Shown here: one piece after another, positions 25,507 to 34,458 of the stretch
Layout of the letters: each line of letters opens with the position of its first letter
Numbering within the stretch: the stretch's first letter is position 1
Assembly: GCF_000311725.1 (NCBI RefSeq)
Contig: NZ_HE978515.1
Span: 339,310 to 403,309, forward strand
From: Robertmurraya massiliosenegalensis JC6
GTDB taxonomy: Bacteria; Bacillota; Bacilli; Bacillales; Cytobacillaceae
Length of the DNA stretch: 64,000 nucleotides
Direction of reading: 5' to 3'
Position numbers and translations under genes: made by a program
The notes under the pieces: generated by a model
Told to the model about the DNA's origin: nothing
What the model saw: only the letters and a program-made list of their open reading frames with translations
Database searches by the model: none

Positions 25507-27138
25507 TTAAGTTCTTCTAAACCCTTGGCGAAAAAGTCGCTTCACAATAGAAGGTTCTCGAAAATCTAAATTAAAGACGACATCTTCTAGCCAGTGTGTG
25601 TCATATAAATGATCTTCTACAAAATTTTCAATATCATTATGACCAGGAGGATTATATAAAATGATGTCGATCCCAAATTGATTAAGAAGTAATAATAATG
25701 CGGCATCGGTTCTCGTCATCGTTCCGTTTAATTCATTATTATAAAGGATAAGCTTTGGAACAGTTTGCGAATAGTCGAACTGTTGCAGGAGCTGTAAAAC
25801 ATTAGGGGGAATCTGCATCCCTTGAGTAAATAGATAAATTTTTACATCATCGGTTGTTTCCTTATAAACAGGCTTTAGCGCCGGCTTCGCACAAATATTT
25901 CGGATTGCATTGGCTATACCCATTTGCAGCCCAGTTGGAAGATGACTATAACGCCAATAATTACTGCTAATCATTTTTTCGACACTCAACAGACCATCTC
26001 GTTCTAAAGCGTCACGGTAATGAAAGCGAAAGTCATTATTTACTGAACTTGAAAACGGGAACTGTTTAATCAGTAAACTCGCATCCCCTTCTGTAATCCC
26101 ATGTATGCGATCCCAATATTCCTTTCGATTGCGACTTACTCCTTGTACCTTTGCAAATACAGTCGGAATTTTGACAATTCCATTATTCACTTCGAAATCT
26201 GGTCGAATCATGGCAATTTCTTTTGATAAAAGAAACAGTTCATCATACGTTGTTTTTAACGTGATAGAAGTTGGTGTGTAGTCTCTTAACTGCCAAGGTT
26301 TATACAAACCAGATCCTTCATGGTTAAGGATCGTCTCGATTTCTCTTGAAGCTCTATAGGCAACCGTTGCTTTACGACTTCTTTTTTCTACCGGGAATGC
26401 TTCCGCTGCCTTTTGCCCTGGGTAATGATGAACAAAGGTCAACTCTCCATTTGGATCGATTTCAGAAAGAATATCTTTGCCATTAGGGTTATAGACGACT
26501 AGATCACAGCCTATTTTCAGCAAATAATAGAAGAAGTAAAAGTGGCTTTTCTTAAAGTCACCATACCAAAGAAATTTCGGTAACTCCTTCTCAAGTTCGC
26601 TTTTCTCAAGCTCAGGTTGTAGATGATTAACTGACCACTTTACTAAATCCACTAACACTCTTCTTAGTTCATGGTTTTTTAAACCTTGTGCTTCCTTTTC
26701 ATCAAATAGCTTGAGCGTATCAATCATCGCCTCTCGAAGCTTGCGATGAAGGGCTGGTTGTGTTGATTTTAAAAGAAGCTGTTCTCCGTCTAAAAAAGCG
26801 ACAAATCGGTTGATGGACAGTTTTTGTTCTTGATTAATATTCAACACTCGTTGTATCGCTTGAAAGTGTTGATTATCGATTTTTTTATCAAGCGTCTCTT
26901 CACTTAGAAGATTTAAAATCTTCTCTTCGCCATGAACATATTCGAATAGCTGGTTATAGTACTCATCTTCATCTATCGCAATCCCTAAAAATCGAGCAAC
27001 CACTTGGCCGATGTGAATGGTCCCTTTCTCAGTTTGAAATCGCGGCCGTTCCGAAATCGCTTTTTTAAGCATTGATACCCATGTCTCTAAAGACAATGGC
27101 AATATATGTGCAACTAAATGACTATAAGATGGATTCAT
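25507..27138 (-). CDS. yceG: YceG family protein (Ter 'biosynthetic module' component)
   Basis: A 543-residue soluble protein matching the bacillary YceG family, described as a putative component of the biosynthetic module linked to TerD/TelA. No catalytic motif is obvious to me. The C-terminal region contains NPPGHNDIENFVEDHLYDTHWLEDVVFNLDFREPS. This YceG is unrelated to the MltG/YceG lytic transglycosylase. The first gene of its operon, it sits about 105 bases downstream of a near-perfect SigW-type promoter. Role inferred from genomic context only. Confidence 0.85.
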   Translation of the reverse strand: MNPSYSHLVAHILPLSLETWVSMLKKAISERPRFQTEKGTIHIGQVVARFLGIAIDEDEYYNQLFEYVHGEEKILNLLSEETLDKKIDNQHFQAIQRVLNINQEQKLSINRFVAFLDGEQLLLKSTQPALHRKLREAMIDTLKLFDEKEAQGLKNHELRRVLVDLVKWSVNHLQPELEKSELEKELPKFLWYGDFKKSHFYFFYYLLKIGCDLVVYNPNGKDILSEIDPNGELTFVHHYPGQKAAEAFPVEKRSRKATVAYRASREIETILNHEGSGLYKPWQLRDYTPTSITLKTTYDELFLLSKEIAMIRPDFEVNNGIVKIPTVFAKVQGVSRNRKEYWDRIHGITEGDASLLIKQFPFSSSVNNDFRFHYRDALERDGLLSVEKMISSNYWRYSHLPTGLQMGIANAIRNICAKPALKPVYKETTDDVKIYLFTQGMQIPPNVLQLLQQFDYSQTVPKLILYNNELNGTMTRTDAALLLLLNQFGIDIILYNPPGHNDIENFVEDHLYDTHWLEDVVFNLDFREPSIVKRLFRQGFRRT

Positions 27139-27245
27139 GAAATCCCTTCCCTTTTAACAAAGCTCTTCTACATTTCAATGATATATGTATACTACCATCA
27201 TATCACAGTTATCGATTTGATTTCTAAGAATGCTATATTTTCTAT

Positions 27246-27271
27246 TACGAGAAATATTGAAAAAAGTTTCA
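27246..27271 (-). promoter_or_regulatory. ECF (SigW-type) promoter of the yceG-telA-terD-terD operon
   Basis: On the minus strand TGAAAC (27271-27266), a 16-base spacer and CGTA (27249-27246) match the B. subtilis SigW/SigM/SigX core elements exactly. The yceCDEFGH operon of B. subtilis is known to be SigW dependent. It lies in the 317-bp gap between yceG and the small plus-strand membrane gene, where I see nothing else definite. Confidence 0.82.
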
Positions 27272-27455
27272 TTTTTTATTCCATATGAAGTGGTGATTTA
27301 GGATAGGTATATAGAGAATCTAAAAGCCACTCCCTTGCCGATAAAAGAGAAAAAGAATCCTTCCATTCCCCATTTCACCTTTTTTCTTGTCTTCGCATAT
27401 GTTGTAGAAATCCAACTGTAATTGAAAAGGATTTATTAGGAAGGTGAGACTTATT

Positions 27456-27710
27456 ATGCGATTACTTTATCGACTGAAAGCAACAGGGGACCTCCAAAAG
27501 GAGTTAACCACAATAGAAGATATTATGTTTTCTCGAATTTTTGTTTATATGGATTTTTTCCTTTTGTCGTTTATTTTTTCTTATATGCTTTATCCATTAC
27601 ATCAGTCTTTAACGCTATCCCTACTTATCTTTATTGGGTTTGGTTTGTTATGCTTTAGTTTCTATTCTCTTTTAGGACTGTGGAAACACGAGAAATCAGC
27701 GAAACCATAA
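27456..27710 (+). CDS. Small two-helix membrane protein, function unknown
   Basis: An 84-residue protein with two transmembrane helices (about 29-48 and 54-74) and short charged ends. It starts at ATG 27456, seven bases after AAGGTGAG. The GTG at 27444 lies inside that ribosome site. It is the only plus-strand gene within the Ter island and ends three bases before the stop of the convergent HAD gene. I do not recognise the family. Its position between the two Ter operons suggests an accessory membrane component or a passenger, with no direct evidence. Confidence 0.6.
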   Translation: MRLLYRLKATGDLQKELTTIEDIMFSRIFVYMDFFLLSFIFSYMLYPLHQSLTLSLLIFIGFGLLCFSFYSLLGLWKHEKSAKP

Positions 27711-27713
27711 TTC

Positions 27714-28508
27714 TTACTTATGTTTACTTTCCAAGATCGTATGGATCGATTTTAACAGTTCTTCCCCACCTTTAACACCAAGCTGTTCAATTACGTTGTA
27801 ATGCTCTTTAAGGGGATACCGGTTAAGTTCACCATGTCCAAGAACGAATGGATGCTGACAAAATTGCAGGAAATCATCGTCTAACAACGAATCACCCGCT
27901 CCAATTACGGTCGAAATCCCTTCTCGTTCCTGTATATACTTAATCGCACTCCCTTTTGACAAAGGTTTCGGGACGAAATAGAGTTTTTTCCCTTGTAAGG
28001 AAACACGCCATCCTCTTTCCTCGGCAAAATGGGTAAGCTCAGACAAAAAATCGGAAGTGATTTCTTTTTCCAAGTAATAATACACAAATCGCTCTTCTAC
28101 AAATCTCAAGTCTCCATCGATTGCGAATTGGTGTACGAGCAAATCAACTAGTTCCCCCATGGATACGGAAGAGCTTCTTATTGCTTTTGAGATTTTCTCG
28201 TCCCATTCTCTTAACTGGTCCCCATTATAAAGAATAATAGCCCCATTCGTTGTCACTGCATACTGATGTTCGATCCCTTGAAAGGATACTCTTTTATATT
28301 GGCTAAGTGATCGAGTGGTAACGGGTACAAACATTAGCCTAGAAGATAGTTTACCTAAATAATCTAATGCTTTTTTTGACATAAATGAAACTTCTTTGTC
28401 CTCTTTTCTCTCTACTGCAATAAGCTCTAACTCTTCTACTAACGAATATTCTTCCATCGCACGTTTTGAGTATATGAGCGTTCGATCGAGGTCTGATGCA
28501 AACATCAT
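27714..28508 (-). CDS. HAD-superfamily hydrolase of the Ter biosynthetic module
   Basis: A 264-residue HAD phosphatase. Motif I is FASDLDRTLIYS (nucleophile Asp6 and acid Asp8), motif II is the threonine in VPVTTRS, motif III is the lysine in LSKGSAIKY, and motif IV is GAGDSLLDDDFL. The long cap between motifs II and III places it with sucrose-phosphate-phosphatase-like Cof-type HADs. It is the last gene of the operon, seven bases after StiP. In comparative studies of Ter systems a HAD enzyme acts with two phosphoribosyltransferase-like proteins and an aldolase in a predicted nucleoside-like pathway. Confidence 0.8.
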   Translation of the reverse strand: MMFASDLDRTLIYSKRAMEEYSLVEELELIAVERKEDKEVSFMSKKALDYLGKLSSRLMFVPVTTRSLSQYKRVSFQGIEHQYAVTTNGAIILYNGDQLREWDEKISKAIRSSSVSMGELVDLLVHQFAIDGDLRFVEERFVYYYLEKEITSDFLSELTHFAEERGWRVSLQGKKLYFVPKPLSKGSAIKYIQEREGISTVIGAGDSLLDDDFLQFCQHPFVLGHGELNRYPLKEHYNVIEQLGVKGGEELLKSIHTILESKHK

Positions 28509-28515
28509 ACTTTTT

Positions 28516-29622
28516 TTACCTCACATTCTTTATTAGGCCACAGCATGTATAATCCATATTTGGGTAATGTTCTACCGGTACACCACGCTCCTCGCAAAGC
28601 ATCAGGATATGCTTAACGTATGGACTTTCCCAGTCTTTAACAAGAATTTTCCATGGCACTCTTCTTAATAGAACTCGAGTCGTCTCGCCAACTCCTGGTT
28701 TAACAAAGTTAATATCATCAATATCAAACTCTTTCATCATTCGCTTTACCGTCTCAATACCTGAAAAGGTAACTTCTTCTGACTGTGTAAAATGCTCCAT
28801 TTCCCGAGAAACTTCAGCACTAATAGATGGGAACTGTGCTGTAATTGTCTCTACATATAAGTTTGATAAGTCTTCCTCTTCTAATTCCTTATAATATTTC
28901 GCACCATGGAAATCATTGGGACCAATAAACTTGCGATTTAATACGGTTCTACTGACAAGTCCAGAAACAGTCGAATTTAGACAAGCGCTTGGGATGATAA
29001 AATCATCACGAGTTCCAAATAGCGTTGTACAATGACCAGGATCTGCTAATACAGCTAATGTATCATCGAGCTCGATTCCTTCGTTGTTTTTTAAATCCTG
29101 ACATGTTTTGGTGAGTTCAATCGAAATAGCCCCTTTTCCAGTCCATCCATCAATAAATTGTAGCTTTCCTTCTGGATGATGATGAAGTATATATTTAATC
29201 GCATTAAGATCAAGACCTCTGCCTCTAATGATCGAAATACTATAATGAGGAACATGTATGTCATATTTCCATTCCATATACCTTTTAATGAGAATTCCGA
29301 TCGGCGTCCCCGCTCTTGCTAGTGATACAAGAACGGCATCTTTACCTTTTAAACGTATGATTTGTTCTGCAACTAAACCCACATTAAGGGCCACGATCTT
29401 TTTATATTCGTCTAATGTATCATGGAAAAGCTTTAAATATTCTTTTGGCGGTTGGTACTCAACTGGTAGCGATTCACTATAATGCTCGCCTGATTGGATT
29501 CTTTTTTCCCTCGATTCTGTGGAGCCTTCTAAATGGATCTCACTTAAGTCCTTTAATAGAAATTTCACATCTTCTTCAGAGTAGGAACCTATTTTACGAT
29601 ATGAAGCTAATACTGGATCCAT
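28516..29622 (-). CDS. StiP family protein (putative cysteine protease/PRTase-like, Ter module)
   Basis: A 368-residue protein matching the family annotated as cysteine protease StiP precursor. It opens DPVLASYRKIGSYSEEDV, has the conserved LVSLARAGTPIGILIKRYM block (near 100, phosphoribosyltransferase-like) and GWTGKGAISIEL, and ends in a C-terminal domain with GVGETTRVLLRRVPW. The protease label comes from the family name. The sequence itself looks more like a PRTase-fold enzyme with a C-terminal PELOTA-like RNA-binding domain, as proposed for Ter-linked operons. Its start overlaps the PRTase gene by 16 bases. Confidence 0.75.
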   Translation of the reverse strand: MDPVLASYRKIGSYSEEDVKFLLKDLSEIHLEGSTESREKRIQSGEHYSESLPVEYQPPKEYLKLFHDTLDEYKKIVALNVGLVAEQIIRLKGKDAVLVSLARAGTPIGILIKRYMEWKYDIHVPHYSISIIRGRGLDLNAIKYILHHHPEGKLQFIDGWTGKGAISIELTKTCQDLKNNEGIELDDTLAVLADPGHCTTLFGTRDDFIIPSACLNSTVSGLVSRTVLNRKFIGPNDFHGAKYYKELEEEDLSNLYVETITAQFPSISAEVSREMEHFTQSEEVTFSGIETVKRMMKEFDIDDINFVKPGVGETTRVLLRRVPWKILVKDWESPYVKHILMLCEERGVPVEHYPNMDYTCCGLIKNVR

Positions 29623-30968
29623 TTAGAGGCACCTTCCTTCTCACTTAAATACACGATTTTGATATCTGTAATTTGTGTTTTCTTCAATTCGTCTAACTTC
29701 GGACGTAATTGTTCAAATTCAACTTCTTTTTCCAAAAAAAGAAAGATATCATCATATTGATTCGGATGAATATTGTAAGCATAATGTTGCACTGAATCAT
29801 CCTCTGGATTTAGAAAGGAAAAACGATTTTTGACCCCATAGCGCTCACGATGAAGTGGGTAAATCGGACTTCTTGTAGTAGATTGATAGTACACATTTTC
29901 TCCCATATAGGCGGCTATTTTCATCGGTAAATACATAAATTCTCCTGAACCAAGAACCAAGGTTTTAGAGCCATTTCTATACTTTTTTAACATCTGGGCT
30001 ACTTCTTTCGTCCACTTTATAACCTCTTGTTGTTCTTCTGAAGTAATCCCGAACCTACCTGTAAAACGGGTATATGGAGCATTTTCATGGCCATTGATGT
30101 AAATAGCTGATGGCAATGCAACAGGGATAGAAATGATTTGCTGTTTGACCTGTAATGCATCATCTGTTACTTCTTGCACATTCGCCTGTTCAATTGTTCC
30201 TTTTACATCAACCGTACCTTTTATTAAACTTACTGAACGAATCGTTATCCCAAGCTCTTTCTCCAACGCTTGAAACTGTTGCAAATGCTCTTTTAAACGC
30301 CAATCGAGGATAGATACAATCGTATACGTATCCCTGGGGAATTTTTCATGGATGGAACGAATGATGTTTATCGTTGTTCTTCCGGTTGTAATTTCATCAT
30401 CTACTAAAATAATCTCATTATTACGATCTAACCATTCTGGTTGCAGATAGGCTCGATGAGAGGTTGCATGAGAATGTTCCTCTTCAAACGTAATAATTGG
30501 CTCCACGTCCAATAATTGCTCACGAGTTGTATGAAAGTATTCTGCATTTCGAAATGCTTCAAAAAAAGCATGTCCAAGAGCGGTTGCTGTTTCAGCAAAG
30601 CCAATAATGAGTGGATGATTGCTCTCATCGACAATTACGGGGATGTCTGCTGGAAAATCATTTTGATTAAACTGTTTACGTAATTCATGAAGTCCCTTAG
30701 GTGTTATCCCTTTAACAACCTGCAAATATCTTGCTGCTAAAAGGGCTCCTACGTGAATACCCTTTTGAGGAAGAATGGGAATATGCTTGCCAAGAACTTT
30801 ACTGACAAATAAAAAGGCACGTTTTTTATTAATCCTTGCCGCCATTTCAAATAAATCATCTAATGATAATTGATAAGGATTTTCTTGAATGGACAAATTT
30901 ACTTTTAATTCGTCTAAAATATTATACGTAATTGTCTTGTTTGAGAAGGTCGACGTATGTGTATTCAT
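29607..30968 (-). CDS. Phosphoribosyltransferase-domain protein (Ter module)
   Basis: A 453-residue protein. The PRPP-binding loop is IILVDDEITTGRTTINIIR (near 190), preceded by VIVDESNHPLIIGFAETATALGHAFFE (read in two parts), as in the Ter-associated PRTase_2 family. The C-terminal 150 residues, with VLGSGEFMYLPMKIAAYMG and YQSTTRSPIYP, match the TRSP domain named after that TRSP motif. The ATG at 30968 follows GGGGTGC. It overlaps the aldolase gene by 47 bases and StiP by 16, so the three are tightly coupled. Predicted to make a nucleoside-like metabolite. Confidence 0.82.
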   Translation of the reverse strand: MNTHTSTFSNKTITYNILDELKVNLSIQENPYQLSLDDLFEMAARINKKRAFLFVSKVLGKHIPILPQKGIHVGALLAARYLQVVKGITPKGLHELRKQFNQNDFPADIPVIVDESNHPLIIGFAETATALGHAFFEAFRNAEYFHTTREQLLDVEPIITFEEEHSHATSHRAYLQPEWLDRNNEIILVDDEITTGRTTINIIRSIHEKFPRDTYTIVSILDWRLKEHLQQFQALEKELGITIRSVSLIKGTVDVKGTIEQANVQEVTDDALQVKQQIISIPVALPSAIYINGHENAPYTRFTGRFGITSEEQQEVIKWTKEVAQMLKKYRNGSKTLVLGSGEFMYLPMKIAAYMGENVYYQSTTRSPIYPLHRERYGVKNRFSFLNPEDDSVQHYAYNIHPNQYDDIFLFLEKEVEFEQLRPKLDELKKTQITDIKIVYLSEKEGASKWIQY

Positions 30969-32109
30969 TTTGTAGCACCCCATAAGTTTCCGATTTTAAC
31001 ATGATCTTTTGGGCCCAGTATAAATGAGGCTTAAGTTCATTCATTTTATTGGCAAATGAGCTTTTTAATACCCCAATTTCTCCGTTCCCTTCAGCAAGAA
31101 TAAGTGCTGCATCTGTATATTCTTCATACGATACGGCATTTAATGCTTGTACAGCTTGAATATGTGTAGGGTGGATAATGGTCTTACCTACTATCCCGTT
31201 TGCGATGTCCATTAGGATTTCCCTTATGAAGCCATCAATATGACTTCCAATGATTTCCTGACGAAGCTTTAATCCTTCTTTTCCATATTTCTCTAGAAAA
31301 GGAGTCTCTCTAATTTGTGGTTTTAGTACTCTTTCAGGTGAAGAGAAATATTCCCAAACTGGGCCTGAGACGACATAAGGACTATCTAATCGTACAAACA
31401 TATTGATAATATCCGCAATACAATCTCTAATCACCGCAATATCGTAAACCGTTGTATCCGAATTGCGACGAATACCAAATAGACCGGAGAAATCAGTTGC
31501 CCCAATTCGAACATTCAAAATTATGTCTTTATACTGGTCTAAGAGGCTTTTAATAGCCAGCAATTCTTGACCTCTTGTTTCTTTATAAATAATTTCTTTT
31601 GTCTCGAGAATCGGCATGGCATACATCGGAGAACTTTTACTATGTAAATGAGCTATTTCATTTAAAATGGATTCCCCATTTTCCTGACGAAACTTCGGGA
31701 TGACAATTCCTGTTAACACTTCTCTTCTTGTTCCAAGTAGCTTAACTATACGCTTTAACTGTTGTCTATCTCTTATACGAATAAAGATCAAAGGGAGCTC
31801 CTCGATATCGATATACCCTCTTTCAATTCCTTCGTACAGTTGGGACAATTCATGGAGGAGCATTTGCTCAGCTTTCTCCACTTCATTATCTCCGATTGCA
31901 TCCTCTAAACAGATGACGAGTGACGTTAATCCGACATGTTTTTTTGTCAAAATATCCTCGTTGATATTCTTTTTTGTTGCTGGCATATACAAAGTTCCAC
32001 CTAGCCCATATGAAAGAATTTCACGAGGAGAATATTTAGTAAAAGAAGAAGGGCTTTTATAAAAATATCGCTTTAATTGATCATCAAATAAATTTGAAAA
32101 TAATCTCAT
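30922..32109 (-). CDS. HpcH/HpaI aldolase (citrate-lyase beta-like), Ter module
   Basis: A 395-residue TIM-barrel C-C bond lyase of the HpcH/CitE superfamily. It has GGTLYMPATKKNI near the start, LVICLEDAIGDNEVEKAE with metal-binding acidic residues, and RIGATDFSGLFGIRR, which carries the typical CitE arginine/aspartate region. In Ter operons it is predicted to split or join a carbon chain in the unknown metabolite pathway. The ATG at 32109 follows AGGAGG. The frame runs 23 codons further upstream through a terminator-like hairpin and is not the true start. Confidence 0.82.
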   Translation of the reverse strand: MRLFSNLFDDQLKRYFYKSPSSFTKYSPREILSYGLGGTLYMPATKKNINEDILTKKHVGLTSLVICLEDAIGDNEVEKAEQMLLHELSQLYEGIERGYIDIEELPLIFIRIRDRQQLKRIVKLLGTRREVLTGIVIPKFRQENGESILNEIAHLHSKSSPMYAMPILETKEIIYKETRGQELLAIKSLLDQYKDIILNVRIGATDFSGLFGIRRNSDTTVYDIAVIRDCIADIINMFVRLDSPYVVSGPVWEYFSSPERVLKPQIRETPFLEKYGKEGLKLRQEIIGSHIDGFIREILMDIANGIVGKTIIHPTHIQAVQALNAVSYEEYTDAALILAEGNGEIGVLKSSFANKMNELKPHLYWAQKIMLKSETYGVLQNEYTYVDLLKQDNYV

Positions 32110-32140
32110 TTTACGTTCTCCTCCTATTATTTTATAAAAA

Positions 32141-32174
32141 GAAAGGGAGCGGACTAAAGTGTCTGTTCCCTTTC
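32141..32174 (-). terminator. Hairpin between terC and the aldolase gene, likely attenuator
   Basis: GAAAGGGA and TCCCTTTC enclose further pairs (GAC/GTC). On the minus strand the stem is followed by TTTTTATAAAATAA. It would limit but not stop transcription into the aldolase-PRTase-StiP-HAD genes. Confidence 0.7.
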
Positions 32175-32203
32175 TCATCTGTATATGCCTTATTCATGTG
32201 TAT

Positions 32204-32974
32204 TTAAGAGTTTTGAGCTTCAGATTCCTTGTTCTTGTTTCTGAAGTGAATGATAAACGTTACTGCAAAAGCAATAAGTAAAATAATGAAGAAGTAGATA
32301 TGGTCAATATGAATATCAAAGACACCTAGTAACATTTTGACTGAAATAATTAAAATAAGTACGTATGCTGTCGTTTCTATCTCTGGAACACGATCAATGA
32401 GCTTTAAGAATACACCTGCTACACCACGCATCATCAGTACCCCAAGCATACCACCTAAAAGGAGAACCCAAATTTCTTGGCTAATTCCAAAGGCAGCTAA
32501 TACACTGTCGATTGAGAAAGCAATGTCCATTAATTCAACTGCGGCAACCGTTCCCCAAAAATTACCAAACAAACGGATAAGAAGACCACTTTTATTAATT
32601 CCTTCCAGCTCATCTTCTTCTTCATTTTCTTTCCTTTTATCGATAAAGTACTTGATCGCTAACCATGCTAAATATCCAGCACCAAGTATTTTAACCCACC
32701 AAAATTCAATGAGGTAAACCCCAACACCAATGGCAAGGAACCGGAAGATATATGCTCCTAGTAATCCATAAAATAACGCCTTTCTTCTTTGTTTCTCTGG
32801 TAAATGCTTTACCATTACTGCAAGTACGAGGGCGTTATCAGCAGATAACAAACCTTCCATAATGATAAGTGTTCCAATTAATCCCCATGATACAGGATTA
32901 CTTAATGCCTCCACCCACATGTGCCAATCAAAAAATTGGGCATAAGTATCTAAGATTCCTTGTATTATTGACAT
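32204..32974 (-). CDS. terC: TerC family integral membrane protein (YceF-like)
   Basis: A 256-residue protein with seven or more helices. The family motif of acidic residues within helices is visible: IIMEGLLSADNALVLAVMV (EGLLSADNA) early and ELMDIAFSIDSVLAAFGIS later. These acidic membrane residues are thought to bind or pass metal ions. TerC proteins such as B. subtilis MeeF/YceF have been linked to manganese export during metalation of secreted proteins. A cytoplasmic acidic loop (KRKENEEEDELEGINK) lies mid-protein. It follows terD on the same strand and belongs to the second Ter operon. Confidence 0.9.
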   Translation of the reverse strand: MSIIQGILDTYAQFFDWHMWVEALSNPVSWGLIGTLIIMEGLLSADNALVLAVMVKHLPEKQRRKALFYGLLGAYIFRFLAIGVGVYLIEFWWVKILGAGYLAWLAIKYFIDKRKENEEEDELEGINKSGLLIRLFGNFWGTVAAVELMDIAFSIDSVLAAFGISQEIWVLLLGGMLGVLMMRGVAGVFLKLIDRVPEIETTAYVLILIISVKMLLGVFDIHIDHIYFFIILLIAFAVTFIIHFRNKNKESEAQNS

Positions 32975-33022
32975 TCAAGATGTTCCTCCCAAAATGGTAT
33001 ATAAATGAATTCTTTACAAAGA

Positions 33023-33038
33023 CTCGGCATCAGCCGAG
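33023..33038 (-). terminator. Hairpin after terD, likely attenuator before terC
   Basis: CTCGGC and GCCGAG flank a 4-base loop. T-rich sequence follows on both strands (CCCTTTTTG on plus, TCTTTGT on minus). It divides terD from the rest of its operon. Confidence 0.7.
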
Positions 33039-33063
33039 CCCTTTTTGTCTAACATATGGTTAT

Positions 33064-33645
33064 TTATCCAACCTGTAAACCAAAGTCTGTCGCAAGTGCT
33101 CCTAGTCCGCCTTGGTAGCCACTACCAATGGCACTGAACTTCCACTCTCCATTGTGTCGATATAATTCTCCAACAACTAATGCTGTTTCAATCGAGAAGT
33201 CTTCTCCGAGGTCGTAACGAATAAGTTCTTCGTTAGTATCTCCATTTAAAACTCTTACATATGCATTAGATACTTGCCCAAAATTTTGGCTTCTAGCTTC
33301 AGCATCGTGAATCGTAATCGTAAAAGTAATACGTTGAACGGCTTGCGGGACGTCATTTAAGGCAACCTGTACTTGCTCGTCATCCCCGTCTCCTTCACCT
33401 GTTCTGTTATCACCTGTATGTACGACTGAACCATTGCCACCAGTTGTATTATTGTAAAAAACAAAATCACTTTCAGAGGCCACTTTGCCATTTTCTCCTA
33501 ATAAAAAGATGGAAGCATCCAGATCAAAATCATTCCCACCATCATACTTATTTGTGTCCCAGCCTAATCCAACGACCACTTTTGTAAGTCCTGGATTCGT
33601 TTTTGTTAAATCAACTTTTTGTCCTTTTGATAAACTAATTGCCAT
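33064..33645 (-). CDS. terD: TerD family stress protein
   Basis: A 193-residue TerD protein, closely similar along its whole length to the one at 23064. The acidic motifs [10 protein letters not shown] and [15 protein letters not shown] are intact, and the C-terminus reads [27 protein letters not shown] (in two parts). The ATG at 33645 follows GGAGGTAGTGAAC. It is the first gene of the second Ter operon, about 105 bases downstream of a SigW-type promoter. The pair of near-identical terD genes bracketing the island marks its two ends. Confidence 0.92.
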   Translation of the reverse strand: MAISLSKGQKVDLTKTNPGLTKVVVGLGWDTNKYDGGNDFDLDASIFLLGENGKVASESDFVFYNNTTGGNGSVVHTGDNRTGEGDGDDEQVQVALNDVPQAVQRITFTITIHDAEARSQNFGQVSNAYVRVLNGDTNEELIRYDLGEDFSIETALVVGELYRHNGEWKFSAIGSGYQGGLGALATDFGLQVG

Positions 33646-33749
33646 GTTCACTACCTCCATTTTTTAATGATTTCACTTCTTAAATGTTATCAACTTGTAA
33701 CATTTTATTCTCTCCCATATAGAAGTTCTTCCATTTCCTATTATGGTAT

Positions 33750-33776
33750 TACGATTATCCACTCTTTAAAGTTTCA
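33750..33776 (-). promoter_or_regulatory. ECF (SigW-type) promoter of the terD-terC-aldolase-PRTase-StiP-HAD operon
   Basis: On the minus strand TGAAAC (33776-33771), a 17-base spacer and CGTA (33753-33750). It has the same core as the promoter at 27246, which implies joint control of both Ter operons by an envelope-stress sigma factor. Confidence 0.75.
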
Positions 33777-33866
33777 AAACATGTCATTATTTTTTCATAA
33801 ATGACGATGAAATTCAATTATTGAGACTGATTATATATAACTTTTCAGCACCCTCACCGAAATTTC

Positions 33867-34454
33867 TTAACTCATCCATTTTGGTGGCGTGTTTTTCGCC
33901 CAATAAATAGAACCTAACTCATGGTGTTCCTCAAAATTATCGATATTCGTATGATAATGAAAATTAAACCAATATCCCGCCTGTGGTGGATGATCTTTCC
34001 TCACATGAAAACGAATGATCTCTTCATTTTTCTCCCTGTCTGATATATGGAATATTTTCTCAGAATCTCCACCTGTTGGTGTTTCTGAAATGGCAAGATT
34101 TCGCATTTGACTTTCTTCATAGTCTGCAGCGATAGATTGAATAGCTTGTTCAATATTTGGTAAAATAATCTCTTTAAATTCATCTTCAATCACCGGTCTA
34201 ATTCTTTCTCCAAATTTCATATATGACTGTGACTCTGCATCTTTTACTAGTTGATCAATGACATTTTCGGTCGACGGCGGATGAACGAGAGTGAATTCTT
34301 TATGTGTTGAAGAACTTTCCTGTGCTTTCGATTGAATCGTATCGCGTTTTGCGGGCTTATCATCAACAAGATCATATAATTGCGAAGGAGAAACAAGTCC
34401 AAAAGTTAAAACCGTCACCAACACAACAAATGATTTACGTAACCACTTTGGCAT
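33867..34454 (-). CDS. ypjP: YpjP-like protein
   Basis: A 195-residue protein. An N-terminal signal-like helix (FVVLVTVLTFGLVSP) is followed by an extracytoplasmic domain with YMKFGERIRPVIEDEFKEIILP and the C-terminal HPPQAGYWFNFHYHTNIDNFEEHHELGSIYW (read in parts), the YpjP hallmark. Function unknown. In B. subtilis ypjP lies beside thyB. Here the Ter island separates the two, which supports insertion of that island. GGAGGAG precedes the ATG. Confidence 0.8.
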   Translation of the reverse strand: MPKWLRKSFVVLVTVLTFGLVSPSQLYDLVDDKPAKRDTIQSKAQESSSTHKEFTLVHPPSTENVIDQLVKDAESQSYMKFGERIRPVIEDEFKEIILPNIEQAIQSIAADYEESQMRNLAISETPTGGDSEKIFHISDREKNEEIIRFHVRKDHPPQAGYWFNFHYHTNIDNFEEHHELGSIYWAKNTPPKWMS

Positions 34455-34458
34455 AAGT

